Below are positions 1-6,850 of a DNA stretch of 9,966 bases, piece by piece. The position numbers and the translations under genes are program-made. Numbering within the stretch: the first letter of the stretch is position 1; each line of letters opens with the position of its first letter. The notes under the pieces are model-generated. The model saw nothing but the letters and a program-made list of their open reading frames with translations. It was not told the origin of the DNA and made no database searches. Where the stretch lies: assembly GCA_034435315.1 (NCBI GenBank), contig DAOTYB010000073.1, positions 1 to 9,966 of the forward strand, in the 5' to 3' direction. Origin of the DNA: VGOB01 sp034435315 (GTDB lineage: Bacteria > Chloroflexota > Anaerolineae > UBA4142).

Positions 1-130
1 CGGCGGTCACCACATTGCGCCAACAGCAACGTGATGTGTTGGACTATCTGACGGAGGCGTGTGCCGCAGCCGTGTGCGGTGCCCAGCCGCCATCGCTATT
101 GCCCAACTCCTAACCCACCTGAACGGTTAC
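1..130 (+). mobile_element. Right-hand end of an IS66-family insertion sequence (partial)
   Basis: The stretch contains the C-terminus of an IS66-type transposase, and 17 bp after its stop the sequence reads TGAACGGTTAC, ending at 130. IS66-family terminal inverted repeats characteristically begin with GTAA, which appears as TTAC at a right end, so 130 is the likely boundary. The family makes 8-bp target duplications, so 131-138 (CTTGTAGT) would be the duplicated target. The left end lies outside the window, so neither the repeat nor the duplication can be confirmed here. The family call is fairly secure; the exact boundary is inferred. Confidence 0.6.
3..113 (+). CDS. IS66-family transposase, C-terminal fragment (5' part outside window)
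   Basis: The open frame enters from the left edge and ends at TAA 111-113, giving 36 residues. The stretch TLRQQQRDVLDYLTEAC followed by a C-terminal PPSLLP matches the way IS66 transposases (TnpC, DDE type) end: a helix with an RQQ...VLDYL-type motif, an A/C-rich stretch, then PSLLP. In the intact protein this is the small C-terminal domain following the DDE catalytic core. Whether the upstream part is intact cannot be seen. The frame is too short to stand out by length; the call rests on the motif and on the IS-like end just downstream. Confidence 0.7.
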   Translation, partial: AVTTLRQQQRDVLDYLTEACAAAVCGAQPPSLLPNS

Positions 131-145
131 CTTGTAGTAAGTGTA

Positions 146-847
146 ATGCAGATTCCCTCTCTGCTTCGCTGGAACGTCTCGCCGGAGGAGGCGGCGCAGA
201 TTCAACGTGAACTTGCACAGCGCGTCTGCGAGACCAATGTCCTCGAGACGGTGCGCCGAGTCGCCGGTGTGGATGTGGGCTTGGAAGGTCCCGACAAGGA
301 AACGGCGCGCGCGGCGATAGTCGTGTTGCAACTTCCTGAACTGGTCCCTATCGAGTATGCCATCGCGCGTGTGCCGGTGACTTTTCCCTACATTCCCGGC
401 TTGCTCGCTTTTCGCGAAATCCCAGCCATTCTGCACGCGCTCGAAAAAATTCGTATCGAACCGGATGTGCTCATCGTGGATGGACACGGTCGCGCGCATC
501 CGCGTCGTCTGGGGATTGCGAGTCACCTCGGTGTCCTGATCGAGCGCGTGACGATAGGTTGCGCCAAGTCTATCCTCTGCGGACATGCTGCCGAGCCGCC
601 CCAGCGGGTGGGTGCCTGGACGCCCCTGCTAGACGGCGACGAGTGCGTCGGCGCGGCGGTACGCACGCGCGCCAGCGCGTCGCCCGTGTACGTTAGCGTC
701 GGGCATCGTATCACTTTGTCGCGCGCCATCGAACTGGTGCTCCAATGTTGCAAGGGCTATCGGCTACCTGAGACGACGCGCTATGCGCATCGGGTTGCCG
801 GTGGTCACCCCATTCCGCTGGGTGCTGTTCAAACGAGTTGGCTATGA
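146..847 (+). CDS. nfi: Endonuclease V (deoxyinosine 3' endonuclease)
   Basis: Endonuclease V nicks DNA at the second phosphodiester bond 3' of deoxyinosine and so starts repair of deaminated adenine. The 233-residue product has the full family signature: GVDVG with D43, FPYIPGLLAFRE with Y82 and E91, DGHGRAHPRRLGIASHLG with D112 and H118, and the conserved lysine K141. These line up with the metal-binding and lesion-wedge residues of the Thermotoga enzyme, and the length is normal. ATG 146 is chosen because the family N-terminus begins about here; the frame stays open back to 59, but that extension runs over the IS66 end and has no homology. The Shine-Dalgarno is weak (TAGTAAG). The stop overlaps the sir2 start as ATGA, so the two genes are probably co-translated. 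Confidence 0.95.
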   Translation: MQIPSLLRWNVSPEEAAQIQRELAQRVCETNVLETVRRVAGVDVGLEGPDKETARAAIVVLQLPELVPIEYAIARVPVTFPYIPGLLAFREIPAILHALEKIRIEPDVLIVDGHGRAHPRRLGIASHLGVLIERVTIGCAKSILCGHAAEPPQRVGAWTPLLDGDECVGAAVRTRASASPVYVSVGHRITLSRAIELVLQCCKGYRLPETTRYAHRVAGGHPIPLGAVQTSWL

Positions 848-1608
848 TCTTCAGTAATGTCAAAAAAATCATCCAGGCGGCCGAATTGATCAAACACGCG
901 ACCCACGCCATCGCCCTGACCGGCGCGGGTATCTCGACGCGTTCAGGTATTCCGGATTTTCGCGGCACCGGCTCGGGATTGTGGACCAAAGTAGATCCAA
1001 TGCAAGTGGCGTCCATCTGGAGTTTTCTGGAACATCCCGAAAATTTTTACAACTGGATTCGTCCGTTGTCGAAAACGATGCTGGACGCGCAACCGAATGC
1101 CGCGCACTATGCGCTGGCTGAACTGGAGACACTGGGACGGCTGCGGACACTCATCACACAAAACATTGATAATTTGCACCAGCGCGCGGGGAGTGTGCAT
1201 GTGCTCGAAGTGCACGGGCATCTGCGGCAAGCCACCTGTATCCGTTGTTACACGCTGGTGGAAGCGCAGCCGTACATCGAACGCTTTGTCGAAGATGGTG
1301 TGATTCCCATCTGCCCGACGTGTGGCGGAGTGCTCAAGCCGAACGTCACCTTGTTCGGTGAGACACCGCCGGTGCGAGTGTTGTACCAAGCCCAGCAAGA
1401 AGCAGAAAAGTGCGATGTGATGCTGGTAGCAGGTTCGTCGCTGGAAGTGATGCCGGTCGGCGAGCTGCCTTTCCTCGCGCATCGTCACGGCGCGCGCGTG
1501 ATTATCGTCAATAACGCCGCGACGCCGATGGATCGGTATGCCGCCGTCGTTCTGCGCGACGATGTGGTCGTCGCACTGCCCAAGATTGTCGAGTACGTCA
1601 AGCGATAA
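844..1608 (+). CDS. Sir2-family NAD-dependent protein deacylase
   Basis: Sirtuins remove acyl groups from lysines, consuming NAD+ and releasing nicotinamide and O-acyl-ADP-ribose. The 254-residue protein shows the classic order: GAGIS (27-31) and GIPDFRG for NAD binding, TQNIDNLH (N107, D109), the catalytic histidine H124 in VHGHLR, a zinc site of C132/C135 and C157/C160, and GSSLEVMP in the distal Rossmann segment. All catalytic and zinc residues are present, so it should be active. The start is ATG 844, overlapping the nfi stop by four bases; a TTG six bases upstream (838) is possible but less likely. Being close to nfi suggests a shared transcript. Substrates cannot be told from sequence; it could be a deacetylase such as CobB or a longer-chain deacylase. 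Confidence 0.93.
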   Translation: MIFSNVKKIIQAAELIKHATHAIALTGAGISTRSGIPDFRGTGSGLWTKVDPMQVASIWSFLEHPENFYNWIRPLSKTMLDAQPNAAHYALAELETLGRLRTLITQNIDNLHQRAGSVHVLEVHGHLRQATCIRCYTLVEAQPYIERFVEDGVIPICPTCGGVLKPNVTLFGETPPVRVLYQAQQEAEKCDVMLVAGSSLEVMPVGELPFLAHRHGARVIIVNNAATPMDRYAAVVLRDDVVVALPKIVEYVKR

Positions 1609-1626
1609 TCTCTCCACGCATCTTTG

Positions 1627-1658
1627 ACCTGCTTTTGACCAAAGTCAGACTCGCAGGT
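1627..1658. repeat. Two-tier inverted repeat downstream of sir2
   Basis: ACCTGC at 1627-1632 is complementary to GCAGGT at 1653-1658. Inside lies a perfect TGAC-CAAA-GTCA hairpin (1636-1647). No T-run follows, so it is not an intrinsic terminator by itself. It could be an RNA processing or protection structure for the nfi-sir2 transcript, or a protein-binding site. The function is unknown. Confidence 0.4.
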
Positions 1659-1722
1659 GCGAAAATTAAAGCGCGTCAATGATGCGCCCATCTCTGTCGA
1701 ATCGGAGCCGATTCAGGTGTAG

Positions 1723-1755
1723 AACGCCTGCGGTGTGTACGCGCGGCGTTTTTTT
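1723..1755 (+). terminator. Intrinsic terminator between sir2 and the hydrogenase operon
   Basis: AACGCC (1723-1728) pairs with GGCGTT (1745-1750), and the inner bases GCG/CGC extend the stem. A run of at least five T follows directly (to 1755). This is a standard rho-independent layout and would end the nfi-sir2 transcript, making hydB the start of a separate unit. It lies about 55 bp before the hydB start. Confidence 0.75.
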
Positions 1756-1757
1756 GT

Positions 1758-1800
1758 TAAGATAGAGCACACGCAGTCATTGTGTCTCACCTCAGGAGGT
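1758..1800 (+). promoter_or_regulatory. Leader of the hydrogenase operon: weak -10-like box, small hairpin, strong ribosome binding site
   Basis: After the terminator the only -10-like word is TAAGAT (1758-1763), with no good -35 box at the right distance, so a promoter here would need an activator or another sigma factor. GAG-C-ACAC (1765-1772) can pair with GTGT-CTC (1782-1788) around one bulged base, forming a small hairpin or a dyad for a regulator. AGGAGGT (1794-1800) is a near-perfect Shine-Dalgarno, 11 bases before the hydB ATG. The ribosome site is clear; the promoter and operator ideas are weak. Confidence 0.35.
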
Positions 1801-1811
1801 AGGAAAAGCCA

Positions 1812-2843
1812 ATGAGTCTGAAAATCATCAATCAGCCCGACCTGTTACCGTTCATCGAGCGTATGATGAACGACTATGAAGTCATCGGTCCGGTGGCAAA
1901 CGACACGGGCTTTCGATTTGCCACGCTGACCGCTGCGTCTCAAGTGCGGATGGACTATAACACCACCGTCCTGCCCCCACGCAAAGCCCTGCTGCCCACG
2001 CACGAGACGCTCTTTTCGTTCCGTTCAGATATGCATACCGTCACGCCCGCTTTCGATATGAAATGGCGTGTCCTCCTCGGTGTGCATACGTGCGATTTGC
2101 ATGCCTTGTGTATGCTGGATGAAGCGTTTGCGCGCAGCCAACCCGATGCGCATTACATGAAGCGTCGCGCGACGACCGCTATCATCAGTCTGGAATGTCT
2201 CACCCCGTGCGATGAACATTCCTTTTGCAAGAGTATGAACACCCTCACCGCCACTTCGGGTTTCGACTTGCACCTGACTGCTCTGGGCGAATTCTACGCG
2301 GTGGACGTGGGTACCACAGCAGGCGAGTCCCTCCTTGCCAACTATGCCAAAACGCACGAAGCCACGCGCGCCGAGATTGCGCTTTTGGATAAAGCGATGT
2401 CGCAAAAGTGGGCAAAATTTCCCACGCGTCTCCACCTCGACGGCAAGGATTTACCGGCGTTGATGGGGATTAGTTACAAAAGCCCGCTGTGGGAAGAAAT
2501 CGGCAAACGCTGTCTCGCCTGTGGTTCGTGCAATATCGTTTGTCCCACCTGCTACTGCTTCGATGTGCGCGACGAGATTTCGCTCGATGGCAAAGTTGGG
2601 GAACGCTATCGCGTGTGGGACTCGTGTCAACTGGACGAGTTTGCGCGCATCGGTAGCGGCGAGAATTTCCGCAAGACGCGTGCGCAACGTCTGCGCCATC
2701 GCTTTATGCGCAAAGGCAAGTACATCGCCGAAGCGTTCCTCGGTCAACAGGGTTGCGTAGGCTGTGGTCGCTGTGCGCGCGCCTGCCTGGTGGATATTAC
2801 CCCGGTGGATGTCTGGAATTCTCTGCACAAGGACCACACATAG
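1812..2843 (+). CDS. hydB: Group 3b [NiFe]-hydrogenase beta subunit, di-[4Fe-4S] ferredoxin protein
   Basis: This is the iron-sulphur electron-transfer subunit of the cytoplasmic bifunctional (sulf)hydrogenase, related to sulfite reductase subunit AsrA. The 343-residue protein has a long N-terminal domain of the AsrA/HydB type, with extra cysteines at C94, C100, C129, C133 and C139. Two C-terminal [4Fe-4S] motifs follow: C234-x2-C237-x2-C240-x3-C244-P and C315-x2-C318-x2-C321-x3-C325. An extra PTCYC patch follows the first cluster, as is usual for this family. It should carry electrons between the HydD/HydA hydrogenase module and the flavin in HydG. There is no signal peptide, consistent with a cytoplasmic location. 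A strong AGGAGGT site precedes the start. Nine bases separate it from hydG, and the hydG ribosome site overlaps its stop codon. Confidence 0.9.
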   Translation: MSLKIINQPDLLPFIERMMNDYEVIGPVANDTGFRFATLTAASQVRMDYNTTVLPPRKALLPTHETLFSFRSDMHTVTPAFDMKWRVLLGVHTCDLHALCMLDEAFARSQPDAHYMKRRATTAIISLECLTPCDEHSFCKSMNTLTATSGFDLHLTALGEFYAVDVGTTAGESLLANYAKTHEATRAEIALLDKAMSQKWAKFPTRLHLDGKDLPALMGISYKSPLWEEIGKRCLACGSCNIVCPTCYCFDVRDEISLDGKVGERYRVWDSCQLDEFARIGSGENFRKTRAQRLRHRFMRKGKYIAEAFLGQQGCVGCGRCARACLVDITPVDVWNSLHKDHT

Positions 2844-2852
2844 GAGGCACTG

Positions 2853-3689
2853 ATGGCAATTCCGGTAATCGAATCCATTTACGTTCCCACCCTCGCGTGG
2901 ATTTCCAGAGTCGAACCAATGTCGGCGACGGAAAAACTCTTCGTCGTCGAACTGCCGCGCGGTCAATCGCTGGGACACAAGCCCGGTCAATTCGTGCAGA
3001 TTAGCGTGTGTGGCGTCGGCGAAGCCCCCATTTCGATTTCCTCGTCCCCCAGCCGCAGCAACGGCAAGTTCGAAATGTGCGTGCGCAAGGTCGGCGATGT
3101 AACCTCCGCATTGCACCGAATGAAAGAAGGCGATCAAATCGGTGTACGGGGACCCTTCGGACGGGGCTTTCCCATCGAACAATTCGAAGGGCGTGATATT
3201 CTTGTCGCCGCAGGAGGGCTGGCACTTGCGCCGGTACGCAGTGTCATCAATCAGGTGCTCGATCATCGCAAAAAGTACGGACGCTTTATCATCCTCTATG
3301 GCGCCAAAAATCCGGCTGAACTACTCTTCCCCGACGAGCGCGCGGAATGGCAACGGCGCGAAGATGTCGAATACTTTGAAACCGTGGATCGCGGCACCCC
3401 CGAGTGGACAGGTCACGTGGGGGTCATCACCACCCTGTTCCCCAAAATCGCGGTCAATCCGCGCAACACCATCGCGATTGCCGAAGGTCCACCGATTATG
3501 TATCGCTTTGTGATTATGGAGTTGTTAGGCAAAGGCATACCCGAAGACCAAATCTGGGTCTCGCTCGAACGACGGATGAAGTGCGGCGTGGGCAAGTGTG
3601 GTCACTGCCAGATTGATCATCTCTACTGCTGCCAGCACGGTCCCTCGTTCAACTATGCCGAAATTAAAGGTGTGATGGAGGCGATATAA
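2853..3689 (+). CDS. hydG: Group 3b [NiFe]-hydrogenase gamma subunit, FAD/NAD(P)-binding reductase
   Basis: This is the diaphorase subunit that exchanges electrons between the FeS chain and NAD(P)(H). The 278-residue protein is a ferredoxin-NADP-reductase-like flavoprotein: FAD-binding barrel with GQFVQIS and APISISSS (45-65) and GVRGPFGRGF (97-106); nucleotide-binding domain with the glycine-rich VAAGGLALAPVRS (118-130) and EGPPIM (211-216); and a C-terminal [2Fe-2S] site with C244, C249, C252 and C259 or C260. The same plan occurs in AsrB and in the dihydroorotate dehydrogenase electron-transfer subunit, but the neighbours make the hydrogenase role much more likely. Where many ferredoxin-NADP reductases have CGP near the nicotinamide, this protein has EGP. 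The ribosome site TAGGAGG (2841-2847) overlaps the hydB stop; the stop overlaps hydD as TAATG, so translation is coupled. Confidence 0.9.
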   Translation: MAIPVIESIYVPTLAWISRVEPMSATEKLFVVELPRGQSLGHKPGQFVQISVCGVGEAPISISSSPSRSNGKFEMCVRKVGDVTSALHRMKEGDQIGVRGPFGRGFPIEQFEGRDILVAAGGLALAPVRSVINQVLDHRKKYGRFIILYGAKNPAELLFPDERAEWQRREDVEYFETVDRGTPEWTGHVGVITTLFPKIAVNPRNTIAIAEGPPIMYRFVIMELLGKGIPEDQIWVSLERRMKCGVGKCGHCQIDHLYCCQHGPSFNYAEIKGVMEAI

Positions 3690-4429
3690 TGAAACCCAAA
3701 GTGGCCTTTTTCGATTTCACCAGTTGCGAAGGTTGCCAACTCACGGTGGTGGACTCGCTCCAGACACACCTCGATTTGCTCAACGTCGTCGAAATCGTCA
3801 ACTTTCGCGAAGCGATCAGCGAACGGGGTGAAGATTACGCGGTCGCGTTCATCGAAGGGTCTATCACCCGCGCCTCCGACGAGGCGCGCCTGAAGAAAAT
3901 TCGCGAGCAAGCCGCGGTGCTGGTCGCGCTCGGCGCGTGCGCGCATCTGGGCGGCATCAACGCTATCAAAAACCTCTCACCGCTGGACGATGTGCGCCGC
4001 TATGTCTATGGCGATAAAGCCGACTGGTACGAAACCTACCCGGCACGTCCCATCAGTGCCGTTGTACCGGTGGATGCCTTTATCCCCGGCTGCCCGATCG
4101 ATCGCGAAGAGTTTATTCGCGTGGTCAAAGCACTCTTGATGGGGAAAAAGCCGCCCATTCCCGACTATCCGATGTGTGTCGAATGCAAGTTGAAAGAAAA
4201 TATTTGTATGTTCGACAAGGGCGGCTTTTGTTTGGGTCCCGTCACCCGCGCCGGCTGTGGCGCCATCTGCCCCACGTACAACGATGGCTGCGAAGGCTGT
4301 CGCGGACTCATCCCCAATCCCAATCAAGATGCGATGAAGGACGTGTTGAAGGAACACGGTCTCACCGTCGAGCAAATCGTGTCGCGGATGACGATGTTTG
4401 GAGCGTACCAACTGCAGGCAAAAGACTAG
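3689..4429 (+). CDS. hydD: [NiFe]-hydrogenase small (delta) subunit, group 3b
   Basis: This small subunit carries the FeS relay that links the NiFe site to the diaphorase module. In 246 residues it has the proximal-cluster ligands C13 and C16 (TSCEGCQ), C84 in GACAHLGG and C135 in PGCP. Eight more cysteines follow (C163, C166, C173, C181, C190, C194, C201, C204), enough for two further clusters. There is no twin-arginine signal peptide, in contrast to periplasmic uptake enzymes, so the complex is cytoplasmic. The fold is the one shared with the NuoB-like subunit of complex I. GGAGG at 3677-3681 lies seven bases before the ATG, which overlaps the hydG stop by one base. A 54-base gap with a GGCGCC palindrome separates it from hydA. 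Confidence 0.93.
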   Translation: MKPKVAFFDFTSCEGCQLTVVDSLQTHLDLLNVVEIVNFREAISERGEDYAVAFIEGSITRASDEARLKKIREQAAVLVALGACAHLGGINAIKNLSPLDDVRRYVYGDKADWYETYPARPISAVVPVDAFIPGCPIDREEFIRVVKALLMGKKPPIPDYPMCVECKLKENICMFDKGGFCLGPVTRAGCGAICPTYNDGCEGCRGLIPNPNQDAMKDVLKEHGLTVEQIVSRMTMFGAYQLQAKD

Positions 4430-4483
4430 ACCGGTGGCGCCATCGCGCGTCCTGCGTTCTTCGGCTTGTCAGGAGATACAACC

Positions 4484-5776
4484 ATGGCACAAAACTTGCA
4501 TATTAATGTTCATCACGTTACACGCGTCGAGGGTCACGGCAATATCGTCATCAATGCCAAAAACGGCGTGCTGGAGGAATGTAAACTCGAAATTGTCGAA
4601 ACGCCGCGCTTTTTCGAAGCGATGCTGCGCGGGCGCCCCTACACCGAAGCCAGCCACATCACCTCGCGCATCTGCGGTATCTGCGCGGTCGGTCATGCGA
4701 CTGCTTCCTTGCGCGCGTCGGAAAACGCGCTCGGCGTAGAACTCTCCGAGCAGACCTGGCTCTTGCGTAAATTGATCTTCTTTGGCGAGATGCTGGATAG
4801 CCACATCTTGCATACCTATATGCTCGTCGCGCCGGACTTTTTCAACGTCGGGAGTGTGATTCCTCTCGCCAGCACGGCTCCCGAGGTGGTCTTGCGCGCG
4901 CTCCGTATGAAGAAACTGGCAGGCGATTTGTGCGCCATCATCGGCGGACGGCACACGCATCCCATCTCAATGACGGTCGGTGGTTTTACTCGCTTGCCAA
5001 CCGTCGAGGAACTCCGTGCCATCCGCGCGCGCTTGATCGAAGCGCGCAAGGATGTGGACGAAACCGTTGCGCTGTTCAAGACCTTGCCCTGGCCACAGTT
5101 CAATCGCGAAACCGAATACGTCGCCCTCAGCAAGCCCGACGAGTACGCCTTTATTGATGGCGTGATTACAACAACGGATGGCGGCAGATATTCGATCAAC
5201 GATTATCGCAAAGTGACGAACGAAAAGTGTGTGCCGCATTCTACATCCAAGCACACCGCGCACAAACGCGAGTCGTATATGGTGGGCGCGCTGGCGCGCT
5301 TTAACGTCAATCACAAACAGTTGCACCCGCGCGCGCAAGAAGCCGCCGACGCGCTCGGCTTGAAACCCATTTGCACCAATCCGTATATGAACTCTGCCGC
5401 TCAGGTGGTCGAAATCGTGCACAGCGTCGAAGAAGCCATCAAGATTTGCGATGAACTCATCGCGCGCGGCATCCAGAAAGAAAAGCCCTACCAATTTCAA
5501 GGTCGTGGCGGAACGGGCGTCGGCGCGTGTGAAGTACCGCGCGGCGTCCTCTTCCACAATTACGAAATCGGGAACGATGGCAAGATCGTCAATGCCAACT
5601 GCATCATCCCGACCGGTCAGAATCTGGCAAATATCGAAGCCGATATGCGCGCGCTCGTGCCCCAGATCATTGACCAGGGTCCGGAAAAAGTGACGCTGGC
5701 GTTGGAGATGCTCGTGCGCGCGTACGACCCGTGTATCTCGTGCTCGGTGCATTTGCTCAACGTCAAGTTCGTTTAG
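4484..5776 (+). CDS. hydA: [NiFe]-hydrogenase large (alpha) catalytic subunit, group 3b
   Basis: This is the catalytic subunit that holds the Ni-Fe(CN)2CO site and interconverts H2 with protons and electrons. The 430-residue protein has RVEGHG (14-19), the L1 motif RICGICAVGH (C64, C67, H71) and the L2 motif DPCISCSVH (C417, C420, H423). The combination of CISCSVH with neighbouring hydB, hydG and hydD fits group 3b, the NAD(P)-linked sulfhydrogenase type. Maturation should cut after H423, releasing the seven residues LLNVKFV; such a short tail is in keeping with this group. ATG 4484 is preferred over TTG 4466 because AGGAGA (4471-4476) sits seven bases upstream. The stop TAG is followed at once by the octamer-repeat hairpin. 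Confidence 0.96.
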   Translation: MAQNLHINVHHVTRVEGHGNIVINAKNGVLEECKLEIVETPRFFEAMLRGRPYTEASHITSRICGICAVGHATASLRASENALGVELSEQTWLLRKLIFFGEMLDSHILHTYMLVAPDFFNVGSVIPLASTAPEVVLRALRMKKLAGDLCAIIGGRHTHPISMTVGGFTRLPTVEELRAIRARLIEARKDVDETVALFKTLPWPQFNRETEYVALSKPDEYAFIDGVITTTDGGRYSINDYRKVTNEKCVPHSTSKHTAHKRESYMVGALARFNVNHKQLHPRAQEAADALGLKPICTNPYMNSAAQVVEIVHSVEEAIKICDELIARGIQKEKPYQFQGRGGTGVGACEVPRGVLFHNYEIGNDGKIVNANCIIPTGQNLANIEADMRALVPQIIDQGPEKVTLALEMLVRAYDPCISCSVHLLNVKFV

Positions 5777-5920
5777 TTTGTTCGTTGGTTCGTTGATTCG
5801 TTTGTTCGTTGGAGCGATGCAACGATGCAACGATCCAACGATGCAACGATGCAACAATCCAACGATGCAACGATGCAACAATCCAACAATCCAACAATCC
5901 AACGATCCAACAATCCAGCA
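5777..5920 (+). repeat. Octamer tandem-repeat array with inverted arms between hydA and the protease gene
   Basis: From 5821 to 5916 there are twelve unbroken 8-bp units of the form AACRATSC (AACGATGC, AACGATCC, AACAATCC), with one decayed unit on each side. The left part (5777-5812) has about four 8-bp units like GTTCGTTG that are reverse complements with about one mismatch per unit, so the two parts can fold into a long imperfect hairpin. The array ends at the protease ATG (5921). It holds no in-frame stop for that gene, and repeated ATG triplets occur at 5817, 5825, 5841, 5849, 5865 and 5873. No Shine-Dalgarno is seen inside it. There are no spacers, so it is not a CRISPR array. It resembles the short tandemly repeated sequences known from cyanobacteria. 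Confidence 0.9.
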
Positions 5921-6385
5921 ATGAAGCCCATCCTCATCCTTGGTCTGGGCAATCTCTTGCAAGGGGATGATGGCGTCGGCTGTCACGTGGTACACGCGTT
6001 GACACAATACCCCTTGCCGGATAATATTGAGGTGATGGAGGGAGGAACGCCGGGCGTCGGTTTGCTGAATCTCATCGAGGGTCGCACGCGGGTCATTATC
6101 ATTGATGCCGCAGAGATGAACCTCACCCCTGGCGAGTTTCGCCAATTCACCGCAGACCACATCGTGCTCACCGGTGCTGCCCAGCGCGTCTCCCTCCATC
6201 GGTCGGGCGTCGCGACGGCGCTCGCGCTGGCGCGCGCGTTGAACTTGCCCCTGCCCGAAATTCTCTTCCTGGGCATCCAGCCCGCGCGCGTCGAATGGGG
6301 CACCGCGCTGAGCCCCGCCGTAGAGGCGGCGGTGCCGCGCGTGCTCGCGGCAATCTTTGATCAAGTCTCGACCACAGACCGCTGA
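5921..6385 (+). CDS. hycI: [NiFe]-hydrogenase maturation endopeptidase (peptidase family M52)
   Basis: M52 proteases check nickel loading of the large subunit and cut off its C-terminal tail. The 154-residue protein begins MKPILILGLGN, the family start, and has the Ni-binding positions D16 (in QGDDGVG), D62 (in IIDAAEM) and H93 (in SLHRSG), the same positions as in E. coli HybD, where the first ligand is Glu. The target should be HydA just upstream. ATG 5921 is chosen by homology; the frame stays open back to ATG 5825 through the octamer repeats, which would add 32 low-complexity residues. No ribosome binding site is visible, which is odd for this otherwise well-signalled operon. The symbol could equally be hyaD-like; the family is certain, the name is not. 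Confidence 0.92.
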   Translation: MKPILILGLGNLLQGDDGVGCHVVHALTQYPLPDNIEVMEGGTPGVGLLNLIEGRTRVIIIDAAEMNLTPGEFRQFTADHIVLTGAAQRVSLHRSGVATALALARALNLPLPEILFLGIQPARVEWGTALSPAVEAAVPRVLAAIFDQVSTTDR

Positions 6386-6423
6386 TCGCGAGAGACGCCA
6401 CGGTCAGCCGGCATCGGTCCGTT

Positions 6424-6429
6424 GAGGAG
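6424..6429 (+). promoter_or_regulatory. Ribosome binding site that decides the response-regulator start
   Basis: GAGGAG lies six bases before ATG 6436. An in-frame TTG at 6430 touches the site and would be too close, so the ATG is the start. Confidence 0.75.
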
Positions 6430-6435
6430 TTGACT

Positions 6436-6837
6436 ATGGCAAATGAAAAAATCTTGATTATTGACGATGATGACGATCTGGTATTGGCAATGCGCCTCCC
6501 TCTGGAAGCCGCCGGGTACAAAGTGTTCCGCGCGATGAACGGTGTCGAAGGACTGCAAAAGGTCAAGGAAGTTAATCCCGACTTGATTATCCTCGATGTG
6601 ATGATGGATTCAACGACGGAGGGCTTTCAGGTCTCGCTCACGCTACGCAGTCCCGATCCCAAATCGGAATATCAGGCGTACAGTAAAATTCCGATTTTGA
6701 TGCTCACGGCGATTCATCAGACCACCCCGTTGCGCTTTGGACCTGACCAGGAATATCTGCCGGTGGACGCGTTCATCGAAAAACCGATCGAGCCAGCGAA
6801 ATTACTCGATCAAGTCCGCAAGTATCTGAAAAAATAA
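6436..6837 (+). CDS. Stand-alone receiver-domain response regulator (CheY-like, no output domain)
   Basis: The 133-residue protein is a single REC domain: acidic pocket in IIDDDDD (around 9-13), phospho-acceptor D54 in IILDVMM, conserved T91 in MLTA and K116 in EKP. All phosphotransfer residues are present, but there is no DNA-binding or enzymatic domain, so it must act by protein contact or as a phosphate carrier. Two loops are longer than in CheY: the one after D54 (STTEGF to SKIP) and the one after T91 (HQTTPLRFGPDQEYLPVD). They mark a subfamily that, from memory, tends to lie near hydrogenase or complex I type genes. It sits 50 bases after the maturation protease and 62 bases before a histidine kinase, its probable partner. 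Confidence 0.9.
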   Translation: MANEKILIIDDDDDLVLAMRLPLEAAGYKVFRAMNGVEGLQKVKEVNPDLIILDVMMDSTTEGFQVSLTLRSPDPKSEYQAYSKIPILMLTAIHQTTPLRFGPDQEYLPVDAFIEKPIEPAKLLDQVRKYLKK

Positions 6838-6850
6838 CCCTCCCCGAGTG

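Noticed and set aside
2853..3689. hydB and hydG as anaerobic sulfite reductase subunits AsrA and AsrB
   Set aside because: The families are related, but hydD and hydA follow directly and there is no AsrC-type sirohaem subunit, so the hydrogenase assignment is better.
5813..5920. Possible CRISPR array
   Set aside because: The 8-bp units are directly adjacent with no spacers, and no cas gene is near.
4967..6364. A 465-codon open frame on the minus strand across the hydA 3' end, the octamer repeats and the protease gene
   Set aside because: It is antisense to two clear genes with intact motifs, has no family signature, and its repetitive middle is simply the octamer array read backwards. CG-rich codon use keeps antisense frames open.
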